A stretch of 64,000 nucleotides of DNA from Hwanghaeella sp964350445 (GTDB lineage: Bacteria > Pseudomonadota > Alphaproteobacteria > UBA8366 > Aestuariispiraceae): positions 56,954 through 120,953 of the forward strand of contig CAYGKA010000007.1 of assembly GCA_964350445.1 (NCBI GenBank), read 5' to 3'. The notes under the pieces were generated by a model. It worked only from the letters and a program-made list of their open reading frames with translations, was not told the DNA's origin and searched no databases. A program made the translations under genes and the position numbers. Below, piece by piece: positions 35,572 through 43,625 of the stretch. Positions within the stretch are counted from its first letter, which is position 1, and each line of letters begins with the position of its first letter.

Positions 35572-36588
35572 ATGGTTTCACGGATCAGCACATTCGGCTC
35601 TTTGCAGGCGGATCTCTTCCTGATCCGCAGGCAGAACCTGAATTTCGACCGGTTGAACTTCCAGGTTGCAACGGGTGAGAAGTTCGCGGAGTTGAAAAAC
35701 TATGGAACTCAGGCGCCGCGCATCCTGGCTCTGCAGTCGGAGATCGACAGGCGGGACGGCTACGTGAATTCCCTTGGCCTCGCGGAACTGAACCTGCAAT
35801 CCTACGATACCACGCTGGAGCGACTGAGCCAGATACTGGACGATGTCGTCAAAGCATCGGAACCGCTTTCGACGCAGGACCCGAACTTTGCGAGTACAAC
35901 CGATGTCCTGTCGAAGAACCTGTTGATCGAGGTCGAAGCGAACCTGAATCTTGAAATCGGGGATCGGTTCCTTTTCGCGGGAAGCCGCTTCGACGTCGCG
36001 CCCGTGATCGATCTGCGCAGTTTGCCCATCTATACGACGAACGACCTGGGTGTCGCGAACACGATCGAAACGGCCAATAGCATACCGACTTTCACGGTCG
36101 ATAGCGGCGGCGCGAATACAGCCGTCTCCTACCACACCCAAGGTCCGAACACACAGGATCCCCGTTCATTCAATCAGGTAGCCCTGACAGTGGCGGACGG
36201 CGCGTTGCTGACCTACGGCATCACAGCGACCGACCCCGCCTTCCAGAACCTTATAGAATCCATCGTCCGTCTGCGGTCTTCCACCCAGGCCGGTCTGACA
36301 GAAGCCCAACGGGAGCAATTCCTGGCCGAAGCCTCCACCGCGGCGCAAACCGCACGCGACCAGATACGCCAGTTGCAAGCCAAGAATGGCTTGAATTTGA
36401 GCCGGCTTCAGGATCAGCGGGAGAATCACAAAAACTTCATCAATATCAGCAAGATCGCCCTGGACGACATCAAGCTTGTCGACGATGCGACGGCCGCCGC
36501 CGAAATTTCGGCCCTTTCGGCGCAGGTTCAGGCGTCGTTCACGGTGATTTCGACCCGGCGTCAGCTGTCCTTGGTCAACTTCCTGTAA
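35572..36588 (+). CDS. flgL: Flagellar hook-filament junction protein FlgL
   Basis: A protein of 338 residues with flagellin-like ends: RISTFGSLQADLFLIRRQN and NFQVATGEKFAEL at the start, VQASFTVISTRRQLSLVNFL at the end, and GDRFLFAGSRFD in the middle, a common FlgL feature. FlgL (HAP3) joins FlgK to the filament. It is divergent from the flagellin genes and has a consensus sigma-54 promoter. Confidence 0.9.
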   Translation: MVSRISTFGSLQADLFLIRRQNLNFDRLNFQVATGEKFAELKNYGTQAPRILALQSEIDRRDGYVNSLGLAELNLQSYDTTLERLSQILDDVVKASEPLSTQDPNFASTTDVLSKNLLIEVEANLNLEIGDRFLFAGSRFDVAPVIDLRSLPIYTTNDLGVANTIETANSIPTFTVDSGGANTAVSYHTQGPNTQDPRSFNQVALTVADGALLTYGITATDPAFQNLIESIVRLRSSTQAGLTEAQREQFLAEASTAAQTARDQIRQLQAKNGLNLSRLQDQRENHKNFINISKIALDDIKLVDDATAAAEISALSAQVQASFTVISTRRQLSLVNFL

Positions 36589-36859
36589 TGGTGAACGAAA
36601 CCATGAATACGAAGTGTATTATCGGGCGGGGACTTGTCGGAATATATGAACGAGTTAACCTGCTCTTTACGAAGTTTTCTGTAGACTTGCACGGTTACTG
36701 TAGAATATTCAGGGGTTTCAGTCCCTTAGGGAACAATCCGCTGTGGGGGCCTGTGGTAAACGGCCCCATCGTGTATGATCGACCGGACTATGATCGATTG
36801 GCACTGCCGAAACGCACTTACCACCGCAACAGCGGCATCGGCCGCGGGACAAGGTTTTA

Positions 36860-37402
36860 ATGAGTAATCCCTACGCTTCGCAGCAACGGTCGCAGCTGGA
36901 ACACGCCGCACCGCAAGCCGCTGAGGGTTGGGCGCTTGTTGAGACGGCGCGCCGATTGGAAGCAGCGAAACGTAACCCCGACGACAAGAATGCCGTTCTG
37001 GCCGCGGTTCGGGTGAATTGGCGGATATGGACGATTATTCAGTCCTCGTTGGTCGACCCGGAATGTCCGCTGCCTCATGAGATTCGAGAAAACCTCCTGA
37101 ACTTAAGCCGTTTCATCGACCGTCGTTCGGCGGAATTGATCGCCGCGCCGCAGGACATTCATAAATTGGACGTCCTGATCAACATCGATCGGCAGATCGG
37201 CGCCGGCCTGCTCGGCAATCCGGCGGACGGCGATGACGCGCAGCAACCCCAAAAACAGGCTGCCGATACGGAAAGCAACACACAGGACACCGCCCCGGCC
37301 CAACCCGGCGGCAGCGCCCACAGCCTGCTGTCGGTTCAGGAGTCGGCGTCGTCACCACCCGCCCCCAGCGCCCGCGGCAGCGTGACCTCCACCGAAACCT
37401 GA
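36860..37402 (+). CDS. flaF: Flagellin biosynthesis regulator FlaF
   Basis: A protein of 180 residues. The first about 115 match FlaF: YASQQRSQLEHAAPQAAEGWAL, then VRVNWRIWTIIQSSL and LSRFIDRRSAELI. FlaF is needed for flagellin synthesis or secretion in alphaproteobacteria, working against FlbT. A disordered tail of about 60 residues rich in Ala, Pro, Gln and Ser follows, longer than usual. The 270-base stretch before it holds no clear gene. Confidence 0.9.
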   Translation: MSNPYASQQRSQLEHAAPQAAEGWALVETARRLEAAKRNPDDKNAVLAAVRVNWRIWTIIQSSLVDPECPLPHEIRENLLNLSRFIDRRSAELIAAPQDIHKLDVLINIDRQIGAGLLGNPADGDDAQQPQKQAADTESNTQDTAPAQPGGSAHSLLSVQESASSPPAPSARGSVTSTET

Positions 37403-37418
37403 TTTCCGGCATCCCGCG

Positions 37419-38081
37419 ATGTCGGACTCCCCAGCGACTGTCACGCCCACACTGCTTCTGCTGATGAAACAGATGGAGGCGGATTTCTTCCGCGACTTCG
37501 CGGAAAGGCTGTCGCCATCCGTTCACGCCGTGCATGTCGACAGTTTGGACGCGCTTGAAAAGGCGGTCCCGGAGGCATGCCCCCACACCAGGTTATTCGC
37601 TTTCAGCACCAGTATTATAGTGCCGCCGCGGATTCTCGGCCGCATAGCCTATAACGCCGTCAATTTTCATCCCGGCCCGCCGGAATATCCCGGCTATCGC
37701 CCAACCGGGTTCGCCCTGTATGACGGCGCGCGAACCTACGGCGTCACAGCGCACTACATGACGGACAAGGTGGACGAAGGTCCGATCGTCGGCGTGGACA
37801 GGTTTCCCGTTGCGGCGGACGCGGTGCTGATCGATGTCGTGAAGGAGTCATATCAAAGGCTCGCCAAGCTGGCGCTGGCTCTATTGCCCGCCTTGCTGCG
37901 GGTCGATGAAGATATTCCAGCTTCCGGAGACCGTTGGCGGTCACGCAAGACCACCAGGGCGCAATATGACGCGATGCGGAGAATCCCCCGCGACATGTCA
38001 GCGGAAGAAATCGTCAAACGGTTCCGATGTTTCGACGGCGTCTATTCGCCTTTGGACGCCGACTACTACGCGGAAGCCTAA
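37419..38081 (+). CDS. Formyltransferase-like protein between flaF and flbT
   Basis: A protein of 220 residues of the formyltransferase fold. The active-site triad is visible: Asn82 and His84 (NFHPGPPEYPGYRP), and Asp119 (VDEGPIV), with His112 before it. It has no Met-tRNA-binding C-terminal domain, only a short tail (DGVYSPLDADYYAEA). It begins 17 bases after flaF, so it is probably co-transcribed with it. It may formylate a flagellar sugar or another flagellum-linked amine. It is only distantly similar to the other formyltransferase at 25046-25777. Confidence 0.82.
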   Translation: MSDSPATVTPTLLLLMKQMEADFFRDFAERLSPSVHAVHVDSLDALEKAVPEACPHTRLFAFSTSIIVPPRILGRIAYNAVNFHPGPPEYPGYRPTGFALYDGARTYGVTAHYMTDKVDEGPIVGVDRFPVAADAVLIDVVKESYQRLAKLALALLPALLRVDEDIPASGDRWRSRKTTRAQYDAMRRIPRDMSAEEIVKRFRCFDGVYSPLDADYYAEA

Positions 38082-38121
38082 CCGGCCGCTTCGTCATGCA
38101 GACGGCCCGACAGGCGGACGA

Positions 38122-38529
38122 TTAGTCGCCCGTGCCCGCGCCCTCGACGGATGCGAGACGCTCGGTCTCATGATCGATCAATTCCTGCGTCTTGCGCAGA
38201 GCATCGTAGTAGCGTTCGCCTGCGACAAGGGTCCGGATTTCCGACAGGATTTCGGCGGCGCTGGGTGCGGCCTGGATGTAATCCTGCTCGAATTGGCGAT
38301 ACAGATCCAGATATTGGGCCCGGTCCGTGTCGAATAGATAGGCGCATTGCAGGGCGTAATAGACGCGACGCGCCGGCGTGCTCGCCTCCGTCTCGCTCAT
38401 CACTTCCTTGCGGCGCAGAATATCGACACGGTTATGCAGGATGATCGTCGTCGCCTCGCCGCCGTTCTCGATGACCGCACCGTTAATGATGATCTTTTCC
38501 TTCGACGGAAGCTTGATACGAAGTGGCAT
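38122..38529 (-). CDS. flbT: Flagellin mRNA regulator FlbT
   Basis: A protein of 135 residues with the FlbT pattern: MPLRIKLPSKEKIIINGAVI near the start, then LHNRVDILRRKEVM and RVYYALQCAYL. In Caulobacter FlbT binds the flagellin leader and promotes its decay when the hook is incomplete. Unlike the common flaF-flbT operon, it faces flaF here, with the formyltransferase gene in between. The flagellin copy 2 leader has hairpins that could be its target. Confidence 0.92.
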   Translation of the reverse strand: MPLRIKLPSKEKIIINGAVIENGGEATTIILHNRVDILRRKEVMSETEASTPARRVYYALQCAYLFDTDRAQYLDLYRQFEQDYIQAAPSAAEILSEIRTLVAGERYYDALRKTQELIDHETERLASVEGAGTGD

Positions 38530-38796
38530 GGCTGGATTGTCCTTCTACGATCCGTGGCATCGCCCCGAAACCGGGGCCGTTCAAGTCGTGCGCCTCGCCC
38601 TAGACTAGGGGGCCGATCCCGCCTTGTGCAAGGACCGGGGCGAACATCCAAGCAGGAATGCAGATTCTTTGCCAGATTCCGCCTTTTTTACGACAAAGAA
38701 CGGAAATATCGGCCAAAAACGACCCGCTGAAACGGAAACGGCGCGGGCTTTTCCGCCCACGCCGCCGCCGCATTGCTCACTTCCAACGGAATTGGG

Positions 38797-40161
38797 TCAC
38801 TTCGTTATGATCTCCGGTCCCATCATCGTTGTCGGCAGATATGTCGATATCCAAGGTACATAGGTGACCAGGATCAGGAAGATGAACATGATGCCCACGA
38901 AGGGCAGCGCCGCCCTGACGACCTGCATCACGGACATCTGCGCGACCCCCGCCGTCACGAACAGGTTCAATCCCACCGGCGGCGTGATCATCCCGATCTC
39001 CATATTGACGACCATGATGATCCCCAGATGGATGGGGTCGATGCCGAGTTCGATGGCGATCGGGAAGACAAGCGGCGCAACGATCACCAACAGGCCTGAC
39101 GGCTCCATGAACTGCCCGCCGATCAACAGGATCACATTGACGACCACCAGGAACAGGATCGGCCCGAAACCGGCGTTCAACATGGCTTCGGTTATCATCT
39201 GCGGAATGCGTTCTTCGGTCAGGACATGCTTCAAAATCAGTGCGTTGGCGATGATGAACATCAGCATGATGGTCAGCTTGCCGGCCTCGAACAGCGCCTT
39301 CTTCGTATCCGGGTGCCAGAAGATGGACAGCACCCGCATTGCAAAGGCGCCGCTACGGCGTCCCGTTTCACTGAACGGCCCCATATCGCGATAGACGAAA
39401 TTGGCGATGATGAACGCATAGACCGCCGAGACCGCCGCCGCTTCCGTCGGCGTGAATATCCCGCCGTAAATACCGCCCAGGATGATGACGATCAGCATCA
39501 GCCCCCAGAGCGCGTCCCTGGCAGACGCCAAGACCTCACCCCAGCCGGCCCAATCCTGGGACGGCAGACCCTTCCACTTCGCGACGATGAAGATGCCAAC
39601 CATCAGCATCAGTCCGGCGATAAGACCCGGCAGAACGCCGGCCAGGAACATGCGGCCGACCGAGACATCCGTCGCCGCCGCATAGACGACCATGACGATG
39701 GATGGCGGGATCAGAATGCCCAGCGTACCCGCGTTGCAGATCACGCCGGCGGCGAATTCCTTCGTATAGCCGACCTGTCGCATTCCGGCGATGACGATGC
39801 TGCCGACGGCAACGACTGTCGCGGGCGATGAACCCGACAGCGCCGCGAACATCATGCAGGCGAAGACTGACGCGATGGCCAGACCGCCCTGGAAATGCCC
39901 CACGACGGAAATCGCGAAACGGATGATGCGCCGAGCCACACCACCGGTCGACATGAAGGTGGACGCCAAGATGAAGAAGGGAATGGCGAGCAGCGTGTAG
40001 TGGCCGTGAAAGGCCGAGAAGAGTGTTTGCGCAACCGACGCCAAGGAACCGTCGGAATAGAGGAACAGGAAAATAATGCTCGCCAGACCGAGGCCAATGG
40101 CAATCGGCACGCCCAGGAAGAGCAGGCCGATGACGAGCGCGAAGAGCAATAGGACAGACAT
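38797..40161 (-). CDS. dctM: TRAP transporter large permease DctM
   Basis: A protein of 454 residues with about 12 hydrophobic helices and the DctM landmarks: FLGVPIAIGLGLASI, LSGSSPATVVAVGSIV, GTLGILIPPSIVMVVYA and IGMITPPVGLNLFVTAGVA. It is the ion-coupled membrane subunit that imports the substrate held by DctP. Three bases separate it from dctQ, so the subunits are made together. The DctB/DctD neighbours point to C4-dicarboxylates or other organic acids. Confidence 0.95.
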   Translation of the reverse strand: MSVLLLFALVIGLLFLGVPIAIGLGLASIIFLFLYSDGSLASVAQTLFSAFHGHYTLLAIPFFILASTFMSTGGVARRIIRFAISVVGHFQGGLAIASVFACMMFAALSGSSPATVVAVGSIVIAGMRQVGYTKEFAAGVICNAGTLGILIPPSIVMVVYAAATDVSVGRMFLAGVLPGLIAGLMLMVGIFIVAKWKGLPSQDWAGWGEVLASARDALWGLMLIVIILGGIYGGIFTPTEAAAVSAVYAFIIANFVYRDMGPFSETGRRSGAFAMRVLSIFWHPDTKKALFEAGKLTIMLMFIIANALILKHVLTEERIPQMITEAMLNAGFGPILFLVVVNVILLIGGQFMEPSGLLVIVAPLVFPIAIELGIDPIHLGIIMVVNMEIGMITPPVGLNLFVTAGVAQMSVMQVVRAALPFVGIMFIFLILVTYVPWISTYLPTTMMGPEIITK

Positions 40162-40164
40162 GGC

Positions 40165-40794
40165 TCAGCCCTCCTTGCCGGCGGTCGTGGCGGCGGCATC
40201 CATGTCGGACTCTTCCACCTCGTGGCTGGCGATGATCAGTTCCTCGCCCCCCCGGGCTATCCGGATGGCGACCTGAATGAAGCGAAACGTCAGCAAGGTC
40301 ATGCCGAGCGGCAACGCAAAATACGGAATGAAGCGGGGAAGTTTTTCGTAGGCCTCACCCTCGTTCAGCCAACCCGCCAGGAACTGCAGGAAGAAGGGCA
40401 TCGGCACATCCTCCGTCTCCATGAAGGCGCGGGTCGTGACGAAGGGATACCAGTAGTCCCAACTTCCCTTCAGCAGCGCCAGACTGAAGGCGATGCAAAG
40501 CAATGCCGCCAGAAGGGTGACGTAGCGCCGCGTTGGTTGGGGCATCAGGTTGACCAGAACGTCAACGCCCAGATGCAGGTTCTTCTTAACGCAATAGGAA
40601 ACCCCGATCAGCACGAGCCAGGCGAACAGGAAGACAGTGACTTCCAGAGCCCAAAGAACGTTGCTGTTGAAAATGTAACGGGCAACAACGTTCACGAAGG
40701 TGATGACAGTCATCAAGCCAAGGACGGCGGCGATGAATATTTCTTCGATCGCATCTATCCGTTGACCGAGGGTGGTCCGCGGTCGGTCGTTCAT
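40165..40794 (-). CDS. dctQ: TRAP transporter small permease DctQ
   Basis: A protein of 209 residues with four predicted helices (IAAVLGLMTVITFVNVVARY, FLFAWLVLIGVSYCVK, YVTLLAALLCIAFSLAL and a last one near FIPYFALPLGMTLLTF). It forms the membrane complex with DctM. The ATG at 40794 has GGAGGAAATC upstream; a longer frame to 40902 has no such signal. A loop between helices 3 and 4 (FMETEDVPMPFFLQFLAGWL) is longer than in short DctQ proteins. Confidence 0.9.
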   Translation of the reverse strand: MNDRPRTTLGQRIDAIEEIFIAAVLGLMTVITFVNVVARYIFNSNVLWALEVTVFLFAWLVLIGVSYCVKKNLHLGVDVLVNLMPQPTRRYVTLLAALLCIAFSLALLKGSWDYWYPFVTTRAFMETEDVPMPFFLQFLAGWLNEGEAYEKLPRFIPYFALPLGMTLLTFRFIQVAIRIARGGEELIIASHEVEESDMDAAATTAGKEG

Positions 40795-40926
40795 GATTTC
40801 CTCCCCACTTGGCCTTTTGGGCCTACCCGGATCGGTCCCCGTCTTTGCGGGTATTCGCGGTCGGGCCCGGAAGCCGTCGCCGCAATCCGGCGCACCGGTC
40901 AAGGGTGCTGTTCTTTTTCCGCGAAC

Positions 40927-40954
40927 CCGCCGGCCGGGTTTCCCCGGCCGGCGG
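40927..40954 (-). promoter_or_regulatory. Strong intercistronic hairpin between dctP and dctQ
   Basis: A perfect 12-base GC stem (CCGCCGGCCGGG with its complement) has a four-base loop and no T-run after it on the minus strand. It probably protects the dctP mRNA or attenuates transcription so that the binding protein is made in excess. Confidence 0.6.
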
Positions 40955-40973
40955 TGTCACGCATCGGAACCGT

Positions 40974-41984
40974 TTAGTTTCCGACGTTGGCGGCCTGCGC
41001 GGCGGCGATCAGATCGGCGCCGATTTCGTCCTGGAACTTGGCCCAGACGGGTTTCAGGGCTTCGACCCACAGCTGCCGCTGTTCCGAGGTCAAGGTGCGG
41101 ATAACGCCACCGGCATCCAGGATGCGCTGACGGTTTTCCAGATCGACCTTGTCGGACTCAGCGTTCCGCAGTTCCGTCACTTCCTTGATGATCGTATCAA
41201 GTTGGGTACGGACGTCTTCGGGCAGGCCGTCCCACCATTCCGTGGACGTCACGACCAGATAGTCGATGATCCCGTGATTGGTTTCGGTCGTGCCGTCCTG
41301 AACTTCGAAGAACTTCTTGCCGTAGATGTTGGACCAGGTGTTTTCCTGGCCGTCGATGACCTTGGTCTGCAAGCCGCCATAGACTTCGCTGAAAGCCATT
41401 TTCTGCGGGTTCGCGCCAAGCGCTTCAAACTGTGCAACCAGCACGTCCGAGGTCTGAACGCGGAACTTCAGGCCCGCGGCATCTTCCGGCACGATAAGCG
41501 GCTTGGTCGCCGACATCTGCTTCATGCCGTTATGCCAGAAGGCAAGGCCTTTCAGGCCTTTCCGGCGCATGGAGTTCTTCAAATTCTCGCCGTCTTCCGA
41601 ATTCTGAAAACGGTCAACCGCGGCAATGTTTTCGAACATGAACGGCAGATCGAACAGCCGGAATTTCTTGGTGAACTGCTCGAACTTCGACAGCGACGGC
41701 GCGGCCAACTGAACGTCGCCGTTCAGCATCGCTTCAAGAACCTTGTCGTCGTCATACAGCGTGGAGTTGGGGAATATCTCCATGCACGCCTTGCCGTTCA
41801 TTTCATCGTTCACGCGCTGGGCCAGCAACGAAGCGGCAATACCCTTCGGGTGCTTGTCTTCGTTCGTGACGTGGCTGAACTTGATTTTGATTTCGCCGTC
41901 TTCGCAGGAGGCGAGAGCCTGGGTGGAGACGGTGGAGGCCAGAAGGGCGGCACCCACGGCCGCCGCCGTGACGAGTTTACGCAT
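40974..41984 (-). CDS. dctP: TRAP transporter substrate-binding protein DctP
   Basis: A protein of 336 residues with a Sec signal peptide (MRKLVTAAAVGAALLAST, cleavage near ALA-S). The mature part has the DctP fold: IKIKFSHVTNEDKHPKG, NDEMNGKACMEIFPNS, and GLKFRVQTSDVLVAQF with the Arg that binds the substrate carboxylate. It catches organic acids in the periplasm and hands them to DctQM. A sigma-54 promoter lies about 60 bases upstream. Confidence 0.93.
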   Translation of the reverse strand: MRKLVTAAAVGAALLASTVSTQALASCEDGEIKIKFSHVTNEDKHPKGIAASLLAQRVNDEMNGKACMEIFPNSTLYDDDKVLEAMLNGDVQLAAPSLSKFEQFTKKFRLFDLPFMFENIAAVDRFQNSEDGENLKNSMRRKGLKGLAFWHNGMKQMSATKPLIVPEDAAGLKFRVQTSDVLVAQFEALGANPQKMAFSEVYGGLQTKVIDGQENTWSNIYGKKFFEVQDGTTETNHGIIDYLVVTSTEWWDGLPEDVRTQLDTIIKEVTELRNAESDKVDLENRQRILDAGGVIRTLTSEQRQLWVEALKPVWAKFQDEIGADLIAAAQAANVGN

Positions 41985-42055
41985 CAGTTTCTCTCCCGAG
42001 TAGGATTATTCACCTGCCGGCTCTTTCCGGACCGGTGTTTCGCACCTCCCCAAGC

Positions 42056-42070
42056 GCAATGCCCGTACCA
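42056..42070 (-). promoter_or_regulatory. Sigma-54 promoter of dctPQM
   Basis: On the minus strand TGGTACGGGCATTGC gives GG and GC ten bases apart with a full TTGC box. It lies between dctP and dctD and is expected to be activated by DctD. Confidence 0.75.
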
Positions 42071-42188
42071 CTTGCGGGGGACGGCTCAAAACAGGCATCA
42101 AAGACAAACTAATGATCTGTTTTAATTGAGTTATTCGGCATCAACAAAAGGCGTCGGCGGATCTGAAAACACAGCCGAATGGGTAACT

Positions 42189-42203
42189 GCCGACACATTC
42201 GGC
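42189..42203. promoter_or_regulatory. Candidate DctD upstream activator site
   Basis: GCCGA-CACAT-TCGGC is an inverted repeat about 120 bases upstream of the dctP promoter. Further TTCGGC and GCCGAAT elements (about 42130-42180) flank it. Confidence 0.4.
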
Positions 42204-42254
42204 GGCAGGCGTGTGTAATACTTCACCCATTTTTGGGAAGAGCTTGAAATAAAA

Positions 42255-43625
42255 TTACCCGGCGTTCGGGCCGCGATGGACGGTAATGCCGTATTTCCGC
42301 ATCTTGTCGTAGAGTGTTTTCCGCGAAATCCCGAGAGTCTCGTAGGTATCCTTCAAGCTGTGGCCGCTGGTTTCCAAGGCATTTTCGATCAGCCGTCTTT
42401 CCACGGCTTCCATCTGTTCAACCAGCCCCACCGGCACATCGTCCCCGTCGTCGCCATGCCCCAAACTGCGGCCGTCCTTGTCGTCGAGCGCCCCTAGGCC
42501 CGCGCCGAGGGCGAAGCGCATCGCGGCGTTCTGCAATTCCCGGACATTGCCGGGCCAATCGTGAAGCAGCAAAGCGGAAACTACCGTTGGCGCGATCGCA
42601 ACGGTCGGCTTCTGATATTTTTCGCAGGCTTGGCTCACGAAATGCTGGAACAGCAGCGGGATGTCGTCCTTTCTTTCGCGCAATGGCGGTATAGAGACAG
42701 ACAGAACATCCAATCGATAGAACAAGTCCTCCCGGAATTGCCCTTGATCGGACAGCACGCGCAAATCCTCCTTGGTCGCGGCCAGGACCCTGACATCGAC
42801 GGGCACCTCGTCGTTTCCGCCCAACGGGACGACGGCGCGGTCCTGCAGCACCCGAAGCAGCTTGATTTGCAGGTCCATCGGCATGCTTTCGATTTCATCC
42901 AGGAAAAGTGTGCCGCCATCGGCGTGTTCGATACGCCCCACCCGTTTCTTCGCCGCGCCGGTGAAGGCCCCGGGCTTATGTCCGAACAACTCGCTTTCAA
43001 TCAGGTTTTCCGGCAATGCGCCGCAGTTGATCGCGACGAATCTATTGGCCCGCCGGGCGCTGCCCTCGTGCAGGCTGCGCGCAACCATCTCTTTACCGGC
43101 GCCGGTTTCGCCATGGATAAGAACATCCGCATCCGTGGCGGCATAGTCCGTTATACGCTTTCGCAAACGGGCCATCGCCGGTGTCTTGCCAAGAAGACGC
43201 TGCTCCAACGCGGCGCCTTCGCCGATGGCCATTCTCAATTGCCTGTTTTCGAGAACCAGCCTGCGTTTTTCCAAGGCGCGCCGCACGGCATCGACCAGCA
43301 AATCCGACGCGAACGGCTTTTCCAGGAAGTCATAGGCGCCATCGCGCATGGCTTGCACAGCCATCGGGACGTCACCGTGCCCGGTGATCAAGACGACAGG
43401 CAGATCGGGGTCCACAGCCAGGACCGCCGCCATCAACTCCAAACCGCTCGTGCCCGGCATCTTGATATCGGTGACCAGAACGCCCGGCCAGGACTGACCA
43501 ATCCGATCGACCACCCCGTCCGCCGACGCAAACGCCTCGACTTCGATACCGGCCAAGTCGAGCGCCTGCATGCAGGCCGTGCGCAAATGTTCTTCATCAT
43601 CGACAAGCATAACGAGACCGGTCAT
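42255..43625 (-). CDS. dctD: C4-dicarboxylate response regulator DctD (NtrC family)
   Basis: A protein of 456 residues: a receiver with Asp53 (TDIKMPG), an AAA+ domain with HGETGAGKE and the sigma-54 contact loop GAFTGA, and a Fis-type HTH at the C-terminus (LKDTYETLGISRKTLYDKM). It activates sigma-54 promoters on phosphorylation by DctB. The start overlaps the dctB stop by four bases (ATGA), so the pair is co-translated. Confidence 0.94.
   Translation of the reverse strand: MTGLVMLVDDEEHLRTACMQALDLAGIEVEAFASADGVVDRIGQSWPGVLVTDIKMPGTSGLELMAAVLAVDPDLPVVLITGHGDVPMAVQAMRDGAYDFLEKPFASDLLVDAVRRALEKRRLVLENRQLRMAIGEGAALEQRLLGKTPAMARLRKRITDYAATDADVLIHGETGAGKEMVARSLHEGSARRANRFVAINCGALPENLIESELFGHKPGAFTGAAKKRVGRIEHADGGTLFLDEIESMPMDLQIKLLRVLQDRAVVPLGGNDEVPVDVRVLAATKEDLRVLSDQGQFREDLFYRLDVLSVSIPPLRERKDDIPLLFQHFVSQACEKYQKPTVAIAPTVVSALLLHDWPGNVRELQNAAMRFALGAGLGALDDKDGRSLGHGDDGDDVPVGLVEQMEAVERRLIENALETSGHSLKDTYETLGISRKTLYDKMRKYGITVHRGPNAG

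Noticed and set aside
36588..36860. Open frame of 90 codons after flgL
   Set aside because: It starts inside the flgL stop, ends within the flaF start, has no ribosome binding site and no family resemblance.
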